A stretch of DNA of 64,000 bases from Sporosarcina sp. ACRSM. Its GTDB lineage: Bacteria; Bacillota; Bacilli; Bacillales_A; Planococcaceae. Every line of letters starts with the position of its first letter. Positions within the stretch are counted from its first letter, which is position 1. The translations under genes and the position numbers were made by a program. Shown piece after piece: positions 44,158 through 53,418 of the stretch. The stretch lies in assembly GCF_022346545.1 (NCBI RefSeq), contig NZ_JAKRNU010000005.1:245920-309919 (forward strand). The letters are read 5' to 3'. Below the pieces are notes generated by a model that did no database searches, was not told where the DNA came from, and worked only from the letters and a program-made list of their open reading frames with translations.

Positions 44158-45732
44158 TTAAAAATCGTATAGTTCTCCTTCGACCTCGCCCATTAAGCTA
44201 TAGAGCCAACCTTCGAACTTCCTGCCGAGATCATATTCAACAAACCTTTGCAATTCGTTCATATCCATTTCACCGATTTTCACCGTATCATCCGTTTCTT
44301 CCGGCATCTCGACTTGTTTTACAATCTTTCCTTGCTGTTTCAACATCAGATTGAACGGGGTTTCTCCGATACTCTTTTCGCTGACCGTAAATTCATGATC
44401 TACTTTCACTGAATCTTTTTCATACGTAGCGTTCCCTCTCCAAATGACAGCCGGGTCGATTTCGCCATCTGTCAGCCCAAACGAACGGGTAAATGTGCGC
44501 TTATTATCTTTCAATTCTTCTTTGCCTTTATAGACGATTTTCATATCATCGAACGTAATGGAAACGGAGTCATCCGACTTTTGATCTTTCCATGACAAAT
44601 CGCCTTCAACTTTTGCTGTTTCTTCTTCGCCAAAGGAATCCTTCGTAGCGATTGTATAATCCCATTTCTGCTGTGTTTTTTCCAGCAATTGAGTACCATC
44701 CACTGTCATTGTTCCAGTGCTGTCCTTATCTTCCCCTAGCGTCATCGTGAATTCACGTTTCACGATGATATTTGAATCATGCCAAATTGTCGACTGAAGT
44801 CCATCTGGAATGCTCAATGTATCAATACCATCTACGATTTCCACAAGAGCCTTTTCGAAATCCTCCATCATCCCTGCTACTTCTGTATTCGAGACATCCT
44901 CTCCAAACGAACTAAAGGCAATCTGCTCTTCTATAGCCTCTTTCAATTTCTCATCGTTTTTCGCTTTTTCGAATAGATTTTTCAACAGTGTTTTCACTTG
45001 TTCTTCAGATAAGTCCATAACCACTTTCGTCGTCTTCTTCTTTTCACCGAAAATCGTCAGCTCTTCTTTATCACTCGAAAACGCCTCTTCCGGTAATTCT
45101 TTCACAATATACTCCAAATACTCTTTTGTTAAATATGTACGTAGTTCTTCAGCAACTATATAATTATCTTCGAATAAATGTGGAAGACCGATTGTCTCTT
45201 TGCCATCATAATTTTCATCGACTTCTTTCATGAGTCTACCATAATCGCTGTCATCAAAGCGTATCAGCTCATCTGCAAACGGTAGTGACAGCAGAACTTT
45301 CTCAGTTGTTGCATACATCGTTATAAAACCTGTGGAAGCACTTCCCAGTTTGCCGCTCAGTCCAAATTCCATCTCTTTCTTCACGGGATCATTCACTTGC
45401 TTCATCGATATAACGATACTATTGATGATGCTTTGCATTTCCTGCATTTCATAGTCGACAGACGGATCATTCCACTCTGCAGAAAGATCATAAGTCGTTT
45501 CGACTGGCTTCTCTTCTTTCACTTTGGCCCAATCCAATTCATTTTTATAACGCTCCTCAAATAGTGTACGCATTTGATTATACGTTTTGGCCTCCGCCGT
45601 TAAGTACTGTACTTTCGGTGATTTTGTCAAAATGAAAAATGCCGATGCACTCCCGCCGATTACGACGAGCACAGTGACAATCAAAACAATGATTGATTTC
45701 GGAAATTTTCTCTTTACACCTGTGTCCTCCAT
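44158..45732 (-). CDS. Anchored extracytoplasmic protein of an ABC export operon (DUF6583-like?)
   Basis: 524 aa: short cytoplasmic Lys-rich start, one transmembrane helix (about 13-35), then about 490 residues outside the membrane. The external part is charged, Glu/Lys/Asp rich, with repeated beta-strand stretches (e.g. VSITFDDMKIVYKG; SVKVDHEFTVSEK) and no cysteine. I cannot name its family with certainty; DUF6583-type proteins look similar. Promoter at 45810-45838 and GGGGGAG precede ATG 45732. First gene of a five-gene operon with two ABC-2 permeases, an ATPase and a YdcF-like protein, suggesting a substrate receptor or chaperone for export. Confidence 0.65.
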   Translation of the reverse strand: MEDTGVKRKFPKSIIVLIVTVLVVIGGSASAFFILTKSPKVQYLTAEAKTYNQMRTLFEERYKNELDWAKVKEEKPVETTYDLSAEWNDPSVDYEMQEMQSIINSIVISMKQVNDPVKKEMEFGLSGKLGSASTGFITMYATTEKVLLSLPFADELIRFDDSDYGRLMKEVDENYDGKETIGLPHLFEDNYIVAEELRTYLTKEYLEYIVKELPEEAFSSDKEELTIFGEKKKTTKVVMDLSEEQVKTLLKNLFEKAKNDEKLKEAIEEQIAFSSFGEDVSNTEVAGMMEDFEKALVEIVDGIDTLSIPDGLQSTIWHDSNIIVKREFTMTLGEDKDSTGTMTVDGTQLLEKTQQKWDYTIATKDSFGEEETAKVEGDLSWKDQKSDDSVSITFDDMKIVYKGKEELKDNKRTFTRSFGLTDGEIDPAVIWRGNATYEKDSVKVDHEFTVSEKSIGETPFNLMLKQQGKIVKQVEMPEETDDTVKIGEMDMNELQRFVEYDLGRKFEGWLYSLMGEVEGELYDF

Positions 45733-45809
45733 CTACTGCTCCCCCTTACCTTTCGTTCGTGAATAAGCATCATCCTATAATTGGAATTTTCCTATATTCA
45801 CATTTTTTC

Positions 45810-45838
45810 ATACTATCATAAGCTATGCTGAACCTCAA
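45810..45838 (-). promoter_or_regulatory. Promoter of the ABC export operon
   Basis: Minus strand -35 TTGAGG (45833-45838), 17-nt spacer, -10 TAGTAT (45810-45815). The rest of the 256-nt interval up to the gdhA terminator holds nothing else I can support. Confidence 0.65.
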
Positions 45839-45988
45839 AGCTAAATTGGAAAAATACGCCTAATTCTAATAAATGATCACATATGACTAGAAGGGAAATC
45901 TAGACAAAAGCATCAGCCGTGCACGTTTGCACCCAACAAAGACCCCCACCCCACTGATAGGTAATAAGCCTTAGTGCTACTCACAAAA

Positions 45989-46025
45989 AAGCAGGTACAC
46001 AACTTCTATCATTGTGCACCTGCTT
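45989..46025 (-). terminator. gdhA terminator
   Basis: AAGCAGGTACACAA / TTGTGCACCTGCTT with a 9-nt loop; U-rich on the minus strand (forward ACAAAAAAGC). Confidence 0.85.
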
Positions 46026-46046
46026 GCTTTCTGTATGTTTATCTTC

Positions 46047-47435
46047 TTAACTGAGACCGTGTGCCACCATGGCATCTGCCACTTTCAAAAAGCCTGCAAT
46101 GTTCGCACCCATCACAAGATTGCCCGGCTCGCCAAATCTTTCAGCGGCATCTAAGCAACTGCTATAAATGTTTTTCATGACACCTTGCAGTCTTTCGTCC
46201 ACCTCTTCGACCGTCCAAGAGAGACGCATACTGTTTTGGGACATTTCCATCGCGGATACCGCAACTCCGCCGGCATTTGCCGCTTTTGCGGGGGCGAATA
46301 GCACTTTGTTTTCTTGGAAAGCCGCCATCGCCTCGAGTGTACATGGCATATTGGCCCCTTCACCGATCGCCTTTACACCGTTGGCAATTAGGATTTGGGC
46401 AGCAATTTCATCCAACTCATTTTGCGTCGCACAAGGAAGCGCGATATCACATGGAATCGTCCAGATGTCAGAACAATTTTCCACGTATTTGGCTTCCGGA
46501 TGGAATTTCAAGTATTCCGAAATCCGCTTGTTCTCCACTTCTTTCAACTGCTTGAGCGTTTCAAGATCAATGCCGTTTTCATCGTAAATATAACCATTCG
46601 AATCACTACAAGCGACCACTTTAGCACCAAGTTGCATCGCTTTCTCGATCGCATAAGTCGATACATTCCCGGAACCCGATACAACGACTGTTGCTCCATC
46701 AAAGCTTGACCCTTTTGATTTTAGCATTTCTTCTACGAAGTAGACCGTTCCATAACCAGTTGCCTCTTTGCGTCCAAGGCTCCCGCCATGATTCGGATCC
46801 TTTCCAGTGAACACGCCCGCTTCATAACCGCCTTTCAACCGATTATATTGACCGAACATATAACCAATTTCGCGGCGTCCGACACCAATATCCCCTGCCG
46901 GAACGTCCACATCAGGTCCGATATGCTTGCTCAATTCCGTTGTGAAACTTTGCGTGAATCGCATGATTTCCCGATCCGATTTCCCTTTCGGATCAAAATC
47001 CGATCCCCCTTTACCTGCTCCGATCGGCTGGCCTGTCAATGCATTTTTGAAGATTTGTTCAAACGCCAAAAACTTCATAATACTGCTGTTAACTGATGGA
47101 TGGAAACGGATTCCCCCTTTGTAAGGTCCGAGATCGCTGTTGAACTGCACCCGGAATCCACGGTTGACATGTACCTTCCCCTGATCATCCTCCCAGGCAA
47201 CCCGAAAGATGATAATCCGTTCTGGTTCTGTAATACGTTCTAAGATACCGTTGGCGATGTATTCGGGATGTTGGGAGAAGACGGGGCGGAGGGAATCAAA
47301 AATTTCTCGAGTAGCTTGCAAAAATTCCTTTTCATCTGGATTTCTTTTCTTCAGTAATTCATATACTTCGTGTACATAATCGTTTGCTCTTTTTTTATTG
47401 TTTGCTTGCATAGTATCCATCTTTGTCATTCGCAT
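46047..47435 (-). CDS. gdhA: Glutamate dehydrogenase, NADP-type
   Basis: Hexameric-class GDH, 462 aa, interconverting 2-oxoglutarate plus ammonia and glutamate. KGGIRFHPSV and the catalytic Lys in IGAGKGGSDFDPKG (about 130-143), PAGDIGVG, and the Rossmann motif VSGSGNVSTYAIEKA (about 250) are intact. The S/D arrangement after the Rossmann glycines and the overall length resemble the biosynthetic NADP enzymes (E. coli GdhA). AAAGG precedes ATG 47435; ATG 47429 is an alternative. Divergent from a small membrane peptide gene. Confidence 0.93.
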   Translation of the reverse strand: MRMTKMDTMQANNKKRANDYVHEVYELLKKRNPDEKEFLQATREIFDSLRPVFSQHPEYIANGILERITEPERIIIFRVAWEDDQGKVHVNRGFRVQFNSDLGPYKGGIRFHPSVNSSIMKFLAFEQIFKNALTGQPIGAGKGGSDFDPKGKSDREIMRFTQSFTTELSKHIGPDVDVPAGDIGVGRREIGYMFGQYNRLKGGYEAGVFTGKDPNHGGSLGRKEATGYGTVYFVEEMLKSKGSSFDGATVVVSGSGNVSTYAIEKAMQLGAKVVACSDSNGYIYDENGIDLETLKQLKEVENKRISEYLKFHPEAKYVENCSDIWTIPCDIALPCATQNELDEIAAQILIANGVKAIGEGANMPCTLEAMAAFQENKVLFAPAKAANAGGVAVSAMEMSQNSMRLSWTVEEVDERLQGVMKNIYSSCLDAAERFGEPGNLVMGANIAGFLKVADAMVAHGLS

Positions 47436-47507
47436 ACATCCCTTTCATGTTCATTTCATATGTTAAAGGGGTAATTAGAGTAATAACCCCAGTACAAAGC
47501 TAATTCT

Positions 47508-47601
47508 CACACTTCAAAACAATTTGTATCTTAGTATTATCGCTGAAAATGTAAGTTTGCACAAGATTTTTTTGAAGTGTGGCATGTGGAAACCGTATAA
47601 T
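47508..47601. promoter_or_regulatory. Divergent regulatory region with paired 12-mer
   Basis: TTTTGAAGTGTG occurs twice, pointing away from each other: minus-strand copy 47508-47519 (gdhA side) and plus-strand copy 47570-47581. In the plus copy its TTGAAG forms the -35 of a promoter with TATAAT at 47596-47601 (18-nt spacer). In the minus copy TTGAAG is followed after 17 nt by a poor -10 (TACTGG). Looks like two operator half-sites for one regulator. Confidence 0.5.
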
Positions 47602-47761
47602 TATGTCTTATTTATGTATACCCGAAAAAAATTTATTTACATCTGCATGAAAAGAGAGTATTATCTAACTATTCAAACAAATTTTCTTTTGAGAGGGGAT
47701 TGCTTATTCACTTTCCGATGGATTGGTTTGAAAAACAACTCACAGAAAGAGGGAGAATATC

Positions 47762-47902
47762 ATGAAAATCAACAAATTTATCCGAGCAACAATAGGTGGC
47801 ATTGTCATGCTCGTCTTGACTTTCGCATTCTTGCCTGCTCTTCTTATCAATCCTGACATTGAATTCCTTCAAAACTTCATCAACTACATCAATAAAGAAT
47901 AA
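47762..47902 (+). CDS. 46-aa single-helix membrane peptide
   Basis: Short gene not longer than 47 codons: basic N-terminus (MKINKFIR), one hydrophobic helix (about 10-30) and an acidic/polar end (NPDIEFLQNFINYINKE). Support: AGAGGGAG 7 nt before the ATG, a good promoter 160 nt upstream, and a perfect terminator 16 nt after the stop. I do not recognise it. It is divergent from gdhA and convergent with a spore cell-wall hydrolase gene. Confidence 0.65.
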   Translation: MKINKFIRATIGGIVMLVLTFAFLPALLINPDIEFLQNFINYINKE

Positions 47903-47918
47903 GAATAAAAAATAATGT

Positions 47919-47948
47919 AGCCAAGGCGATCGCCTTGGCTGCTTTTTT
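47919..47948. terminator. Intrinsic terminator
   Basis: Perfect palindrome AGCCAAGGCGATCGCCTTGGCT followed by GCTTTTTTTG on the plus strand, A-run on the other side. Confidence 0.85.
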
Positions 47949-47952
47949 TGAT

Positions 47953-49239
47953 TTACGTAATTTTTCGTATTGTAAAATTGTCCGTTAACAATAGCCAATT
48001 TTGCGGGAATGCCAATCCGAGTTTCCAATACATGATCCCACGTAACTCGAACTCCTTTATGAGATCGAACTTCGCTTGTATGCTGCGCGCATCCTCGAAC
48101 CAGACTTCGTGAGCGACGCCATTTGCATCCGTATAGTTAAAATGGGGTGCCTGGGCTACATAATCGTATTCAATATCCACCTCTTCATTGACGGCAATCG
48201 CCAATGCCTGTTGTGGGCTCACCGCTCTTGCTGGAGCTCCGCCTTGCGGAGGAAACGGCGATGACCAATCATAGCCGTAAAGATTTTGACCAAGGAAAAT
48301 TTTCTCTTTCGGTATTTGACTGACGGCATACTGCACGACAGCTCGAACCGGGCCGATCGGGCTCACCGCTTGTGGCTCACTATACGTATAACCCCATTCA
48401 TAAGTCATCAGCGAAACAAAATCGACAATTTCCCCATGCGCTTGATAATCATGTGCTCCATAAATCCCTGTTCGGATATCACTCGCTTTCGGTGCAAGTG
48501 CAGTCGATAATGTGAAACCGACCGGATGGAACCGATCTCTCGCCCTGCGTAAAAAATTGTTATAGAGTTCACGATCTTCCGGAAATAATAATTCAAAATC
48601 AAAGTGGATGTCCTGATAACCGACTTCATTGGCAATGCGAATTAAATTGTCAAACAAACGATCCTGAACGGTTTGATCCGTAAAGATGGCATGGGCAAGA
48701 TCTGGACTGAAAGCGAAGTTTTCCAAATTGCTCACAACAAGTGCATTGGCTACACCCGCCGATTGGGCAATTTCTGGGATATTCGCAATGGATGGTTCTT
48801 TTAAGGTACCATCCCGCTGCACTTCATAACTGAACATCGCAAGATAGGTCAAATCATTGACACGACGTCTCACTTCATCGATCATCGATTGTGCAACCGG
48901 TGTTCGAGGCTCGACATAGAGCAATGATTCTGCAGGTCTTTTGGGTCTTGGGGGGATATATAACCGTTGGCCAATTTGCAGGGGACGTGAAACAGGTATC
49001 CGGTTGATCGTCGCCAGCTCATTCACCGTCATCCCGTAGAGACCTGCAATGATATAAAGTGATTGCCCGGGCTGTACCCAATGATAACTTCCTGTAATCG
49101 GAATGACCAATGCTTGCCCCACAACAATTCGTGATGGATCCGGTATTTCATTTGCGCTGGCAATATCTTGATAAGTGATGCCGTAAGCTTGGGCAATGCC
49201 GTATAATGTTTGCCCTCTTTGCACGACATGGATTTGCAT
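47953..49239 (-). CDS. Spore cortex-lytic LysM/GH18 protein (YaaH/SleL-like)
   Basis: 428-aa spore germination hydrolase. Two LysM repeats (about 1-46 and 52-96, each VVQRGQTLYGIA / VQPGQSLYIIA type) for peptidoglycan binding, then a GH18 glucosaminidase domain (about 105-420) with the catalytic DIHFDFE motif (D-x-x-D-x-E pattern, Glu near 215). AAAGG lies 10 nt before ATG 49239, preferred over ATG 49248. No signal peptide, as in YaaH, which reaches the spore coat from the mother cell. Confidence 0.92.
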   Translation of the reverse strand: MQIHVVQRGQTLYGIAQAYGITYQDIASANEIPDPSRIVVGQALVIPITGSYHWVQPGQSLYIIAGLYGMTVNELATINRIPVSRPLQIGQRLYIPPRPKRPAESLLYVEPRTPVAQSMIDEVRRRVNDLTYLAMFSYEVQRDGTLKEPSIANIPEIAQSAGVANALVVSNLENFAFSPDLAHAIFTDQTVQDRLFDNLIRIANEVGYQDIHFDFELLFPEDRELYNNFLRRARDRFHPVGFTLSTALAPKASDIRTGIYGAHDYQAHGEIVDFVSLMTYEWGYTYSEPQAVSPIGPVRAVVQYAVSQIPKEKIFLGQNLYGYDWSSPFPPQGGAPARAVSPQQALAIAVNEEVDIEYDYVAQAPHFNYTDANGVAHEVWFEDARSIQAKFDLIKEFELRGIMYWKLGLAFPQNWLLLTDNFTIRKIT

Positions 49240-49408
49240 ATTTATCATCGCCTTTCATAGACAAAAATATCCTCTCTTTAAACTTATTTTTGTCTGAGTG
49301 CGATTATGCATATGATTGTATGGAAATGGTTTTTGTGTTTTCGGATAGTTTTCATTTTCTCATCCATACTATCCGCGATAACGATTTGATAATTAGGAGG
49401 AATATGGA

Positions 49409-50047
49409 TTGACACACAACCAACTTGATGGTCAAATGCACGAAAATATGCACACAGGCCCTGTTTCCCAACAGATGAACCATGGAGGACATGAATTATT
49501 CGATGTACACGAAGCATTATCCGGCTCTGTCGCAGCTTTGAATCAAATGATGCTATTGCGTCCACATGTCAAAGATCCGGAGCTATTGGATATCTTGGAT
49601 CGCCAATATCGCTTCGCCTTAGACGAATACAATATAACGGTCGAATGTTTCAAAACGGGACAAGATCCCTCTCACCCGACTGGCCGTTATGAAATGAAAA
49701 CAGGAAATGACTTCGTCTACGGTATGAAACCTGCCCAACCGACGAAACCGATCCAGTCCGAAGCGGAGCTATCTGACCAGATCATTTCAGGCTTCTTATT
49801 GGCAGCGGCCAAATCCGGTGCATCCATGAAGACAATGGCTGCAACTGAAACATGCAACCCAGTCGTTCGTCGCGTACTTGCCGACTCCGTTCCAAACTGT
49901 ATTGAAATGGCTTATGAATTATCGATTTACCAAAACCAACATCATTATTATCAGATCCCTCAACTTGCGCAAGCCGACATGCAACAAATTCTCAATTCTT
50001 ATGCAACCGTCGGGCAACCGGCCATGCCAAATCAACATCTACAATAA
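49409..50047 (+). CDS. CotF-like spore coat protein
   Basis: 212 aa with a coat F domain (about 25-195), an alpha-helical ferritin-like region rich in His, Gln and Met (HGGHELFDVHEALSGSVAALNQM; IYQNQHHYYQIPQL). GGAGGAATATGGA precedes TTG 49409. Genes for such coat proteins are transcribed late in the mother cell by sigma-K; I could not pick a clear sigma-K site here. Divergent from the YaaH-like gene, so both neighbours are spore proteins. Confidence 0.82.
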   Translation: MTHNQLDGQMHENMHTGPVSQQMNHGGHELFDVHEALSGSVAALNQMMLLRPHVKDPELLDILDRQYRFALDEYNITVECFKTGQDPSHPTGRYEMKTGNDFVYGMKPAQPTKPIQSEAELSDQIISGFLLAAAKSGASMKTMAATETCNPVVRRVLADSVPNCIEMAYELSIYQNQHHYYQIPQLAQADMQQILNSYATVGQPAMPNQHLQ

Positions 50048-50051
50048 AACG

Positions 50052-50083
50052 AATAAGAGGTGCGTAGGTGCGCACCTCTTATT
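50052..50083. terminator. Bidirectional intrinsic terminator
   Basis: AATAAGAGGTGCG / CGCACCTCTTATT hairpin between convergent cotF-like and rluA-like genes. Confidence 0.75.
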
Positions 50084-50100
50084 TCCACTGGCCTTTCCTA

Positions 50101-51009
50101 TTAAGTTGATTTTACAAAAAATGAACGAGGCACGTCTGCTTCATACTGAACAAGCTGTCCTGTTCTTGGATGTAAAATGGCCAATTTGGCTGCGTGTAAA
50201 CCAAGCCTTTTAAGCGGATTGACCGTAGAACCGTATTTCTTATCCCCAACTATCGGATGGCCGATGGTTTCCATATGTACACGGATTTGATTTTTACGTC
50301 CTGTTTCAAGATGGACCTCCAGTAAAGTAAATTGTTTCGACGCCTGGACTGTTTTGTAATGAGTAATGGCTTGCTGTCCGCCATTATCCTTCGGACTGGA
50401 ATACACTTTAAATGTTTTACTTTCTTTCAACCATGAAGTAATGGTCGCTTCCTTTTTTCTCACGACCCCTTCGACAAGCGCCATATACATCCGCTCTTTC
50501 ACAACTGTATTCCATTTGGACTGCAACGCTTCTTTCACTCTTTCGCTTTTGGCGAACAATAATACACCAGACGTATCCTTATCCAGCCGATGAACGATAA
50601 AAATCCGATTTCTCGGTTCAATCTTTTTTACGTACGTCATCAGCTGACGATATACCGTCAATTCTTTTTCATTTTTAGAAGCCATTGTCAGAAGGCCGGC
50701 TTCTTTGTTCACGACAATAATATCCTCATCTTCATGTAAAATCGTGAAGCCGATCAATTGCATCTCATTTAATGCCGCTTTGTTTTTTAAGATGGCAACC
50801 TTTTGCCCTTCTCGTAGAAGATGATTATGCTGTTTGCTCATTTTGCCATCGACCGTTACTTGTCCACGTGCGAGCATGGATTTCACTGAATTTCGACTGT
50901 TTTTCACCAGCATTTTTAATAGAAAAGGTAATAATTCCATCTCTTCTTGAACTGTATATTCCAAAGTGCCAGCATTTTTCCCCGGCACATTCTTCCAATC
51001 TTTTCGCAT
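50101..51009 (-). CDS. RluA-family pseudouridine synthase
   Basis: 302 aa: S4-like RNA-binding start (about 30-85), then the RluA catalytic core with HRLDKDTSGVLLFAKS (about 138-153) containing the catalytic Asp, plus the closing ETGRKNQIRVHM and GHPIVGDKKYG motifs. Modifies uridines of rRNA or tRNA; the exact target cannot be read. GAGAGAGG precedes ATG 51009. Confidence 0.9.
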   Translation of the reverse strand: MRKDWKNVPGKNAGTLEYTVQEEMELLPFLLKMLVKNSRNSVKSMLARGQVTVDGKMSKQHNHLLREGQKVAILKNKAALNEMQLIGFTILHEDEDIIVVNKEAGLLTMASKNEKELTVYRQLMTYVKKIEPRNRIFIVHRLDKDTSGVLLFAKSERVKEALQSKWNTVVKERMYMALVEGVVRKKEATITSWLKESKTFKVYSSPKDNGGQQAITHYKTVQASKQFTLLEVHLETGRKNQIRVHMETIGHPIVGDKKYGSTVNPLKRLGLHAAKLAILHPRTGQLVQYEADVPRSFFVKST

Positions 51010-51141
51010 TGCAATACGCCTCTCTCTCTTTCTCCATTATCCTTAAATTGCTACGGAATTACAAATGCAGCGTGAGTTGTGCACTTTCAAATAATTTTTT
51101 CAATTATTTTTTTAAAAGTACAGAATTGTGATTTTATGCGA

Positions 51142-51156
51142 ATGAAAGCGCTTGAT
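51142..51156. promoter_or_regulatory. cre-like site upstream of malic enzyme
   Basis: ATGAAAGCGCTTGAT matches the CcpA consensus WTGNAANCGNWNNCW with one mismatch (A for C at position 14), about 110 bp before the malic enzyme start. Confidence 0.45.
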
Positions 51157-51264
51157 TTTAAAAATATTTAAACCAGCCAGAATATTCAGTCTTGTGTTTT
51201 TTTCGGTTTCATGGTAAAAATTTAGTATTGTGAAAAAAATATTAAATGGGGCGAGGTATTTACA

Positions 51265-52461
51265 ATGTCAATTCAGTATAAAACTTCATTAGAGATGCAC
51301 CAAATCCATAGAGGGAAAATGGAAACTGTCTCCAAGGTTCCACTCGAAAATAAAATAGACCTTAGTTTGGCCTATTCACCTGGAGTTGCTGAACCCTGTG
51401 TAGAAATTGCCAAAAACCCATCAGCCGTCTACGACTATACAATCAAAGGAAACTTGGTGGCAGTAGTGACGGACGGATCAGCTGTTTTAGGATTGGGTGA
51501 TATTGGACCAGAAGCTGCCTTACCGGTAATGGAAGGGAAATCATTGCTTTTGAAAAGATTCGGCAACATCGACTCCGTTCCAATCTGTTTGAACACAAAA
51601 GATGTCGATGAAATCGTACGGACGGTTAAAGCGATCAGCCCTACATTCGGAGGCATTAATTTAGAAGACATTTCAGCGCCTCGTTGCTTTGAGATTGAAA
51701 AAAGACTGCGCGAAGAGTGTGATATCCCCGTTTTCCACGATGACCAGCATGGGACAGCAATCGTTGCAGCCGCCGGTTTATTAAATGCATTGAAAGTCGT
51801 AAACAAAGAAATTGCAGCCGCTAAAATCATTGTCAACGGAGCAGGTGCAGCGGGTATCGCCATTGTTAAGCACCTTCTAAACTTGGGCTTCCAAGAAATC
51901 ATCCTCTGCGATTCAAAAGGGACCATTTACAAAGGGCGCCCCGAGGGGATGAATCCGATAAAAGACGAGATGGCGGAAATTACAAACCCGAATCAAGTCA
52001 AAGGGACTTTGTACGATGCCATGCAAGGTGCAGATGTCTTCATAGGCGTTTCCGTTGCCAACTTACTGACAGAAGAACTTATTGCAAGTATGGATCGCGA
52101 CCCGATTGTTTTTGCGCTCGCCAATCCGAACCCTGAAATCGCTCCGGACAAAGCCAAGGAATATGGCGTTCGCATCATTGCAACAGGACGATCTGATTAT
52201 CCAAATCAGGTGAACAATATATTGGCGTTCCCGGGCATTTTTAGAGGCGCCCTGAATGTCCGTGCAACTGAAATTAACGAACAGATGAAGCTGGCTGCCA
52301 CGTATGCAATTGCTTCGCTCATTGACGCCGCAGAACTGCATGACGACTTTATCATTCCGAATCCATTTGATAATCGGGTTGCGGAAGTGGTGACGCGATC
52401 AGTAAGCAAGGCCGCAATTGAAACAGGTGTTGCGACTCTACCCGAAGTTGCCAAACAATAA
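51265..52461 (+). CDS. Malate dehydrogenase (oxaloacetate-decarboxylating)
   Basis: Short bacterial malic enzyme, 398 aa, of the YtsJ/MaeB-core type, making pyruvate and CO2 from malate. Motifs: SLAYSPGVAEPC, the metal site DDQHGTAIV (about 155-163) and the Rossmann motif NGAGAAGIAI (about 191-200). GAGGT lies 9 nt before ATG 51265. Cofactor preference (NADP in YtsJ) is not settled by sequence alone. Confidence 0.92.
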   Translation: MSIQYKTSLEMHQIHRGKMETVSKVPLENKIDLSLAYSPGVAEPCVEIAKNPSAVYDYTIKGNLVAVVTDGSAVLGLGDIGPEAALPVMEGKSLLLKRFGNIDSVPICLNTKDVDEIVRTVKAISPTFGGINLEDISAPRCFEIEKRLREECDIPVFHDDQHGTAIVAAAGLLNALKVVNKEIAAAKIIVNGAGAAGIAIVKHLLNLGFQEIILCDSKGTIYKGRPEGMNPIKDEMAEITNPNQVKGTLYDAMQGADVFIGVSVANLLTEELIASMDRDPIVFALANPNPEIAPDKAKEYGVRIIATGRSDYPNQVNNILAFPGIFRGALNVRATEINEQMKLAATYAIASLIDAAELHDDFIIPNPFDNRVAEVVTRSVSKAAIETGVATLPEVAKQ

Positions 52462-52477
52462 CCATTTTTTTCAATAC

Positions 52478-52520
52478 AAAAGCGTCATAAATACGGAAAT
52501 ATCCGTTTTATGGCGCTTTT
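52478..52520. terminator. Bidirectional intrinsic terminator
   Basis: AAAAGCGTCATAAATACGG pairs with CCGTTTTATGGCGCTTTT; its right arm overlaps the last codons of the convergent DUF421 gene. Confidence 0.8.
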
Positions 52521-53236
52521 TCATTTTTTTCCGTTGCTAGCGTATCCACATGTAAACTGCCGTCGGCTTGGATTTCTGCATAATAGACTTGCTCGATTCG
52601 ACCGATCCCTTGCTTTTTCAACTGCTCATATACCCACTCTTCCGTTAACCCTAGTTCCTTCAAGTTTTTCTGTACAATTTTACGATCAGAAATGATTTCA
52701 GTAGGAATATATTTCGGCTGGGGTACAGGTGCATTTACATCTTTTTTTGTCGCAGGTTCCTGTCCCGCTTTTTTCAAAACACTTAAATTTCCGTTCGTTT
52801 CCAAAATGGCGTAGTCTACGTCTTTAATGGAAAATATCCCTTGTTCCCGCAACATCATATTCAACTCGTTAAGATCAAGTCGAGCCTTTTTCATGCCTTT
52901 TTCAAGTAATTTCCCACCATGCATAACAATTGTTGGCTGATCATCAAGAAGGACACGGATTTTCTTCGATTTAAGCGATATATAATTCATCAATATTGTT
53001 AGCAACGCCCACCATACCATTGCAATAAGTCCATTCAAAAAAGGCGTTTCTGATTCGCCAGCAATATCAGCAGCGATGGAACCGATTGTAATCCCCGTAG
53101 CGTAATGGAAAAACGTCAGTTGAGAAATTTGCTTTTTCCCCATCAGCCGAGCAAGTATGAGCAGGACAAAAAAAGAAATGGTTGTCCTTAACATCATTTC
53201 CCAAAAATCCAGTTCCCACATCTCATCCAAATTCAT
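52508..53236 (-). CDS. DUF421/YetF-family membrane protein
   Basis: 242 aa with three N-terminal helices (about 13-33, 42-60, 65-85) and a cytoplasmic domain. Family motifs include RLMGKKQISQLTFFHY and MNYISLKSKKIRVLLDDQPTIVMHGG, and the later LREQGIFSIKDVDYAILETNG. GGGAGGTG lies 10 nt before ATG 53236. YetF-type proteins are enriched in spore formers; a second linker-separated copy of the C-terminal module (LKKQGIGRIEQVYYAEIQADG) is visible near the end. Confidence 0.88.
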   Translation of the reverse strand: MNLDEMWELDFWEMMLRTTISFFVLLILARLMGKKQISQLTFFHYATGITIGSIAADIAGESETPFLNGLIAMVWWALLTILMNYISLKSKKIRVLLDDQPTIVMHGGKLLEKGMKKARLDLNELNMMLREQGIFSIKDVDYAILETNGNLSVLKKAGQEPATKKDVNAPVPQPKYIPTEIISDRKIVQKNLKELGLTEEWVYEQLKKQGIGRIEQVYYAEIQADGSLHVDTLATEKNEKAP

Positions 53237-53363
53237 CTGTCCTATACACCTCCCTATCCTCTAAGTGTTCTTCATCTTTCTCAAACTTATACATCTGCCC
53301 AATTGTTCCATATGACCATCCAGTCTCCGCACCGGTTTTCCAAATCAAAACCTTGTTCAATAA

Positions 53364-53402
53364 AAAAATCACAAACAGCTCTTTCTACTGTTTGTGATTT
53401 TT
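53364..53402 (-). terminator. Intrinsic terminator
   Basis: AAAAATCACAAACAG / CTGTTTGTGATTTTT, 15-bp stem, 9-nt loop, after the PepSY gene. Confidence 0.85.
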
Positions 53403-53418
53403 ATAGATAAGTTTTGAA

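Noticed and set aside
46168..46587. 139-codon antisense frame inside gdhA
   Set aside because: Complement of a strongly conserved enzyme; typical GC-skewed shadow frame.
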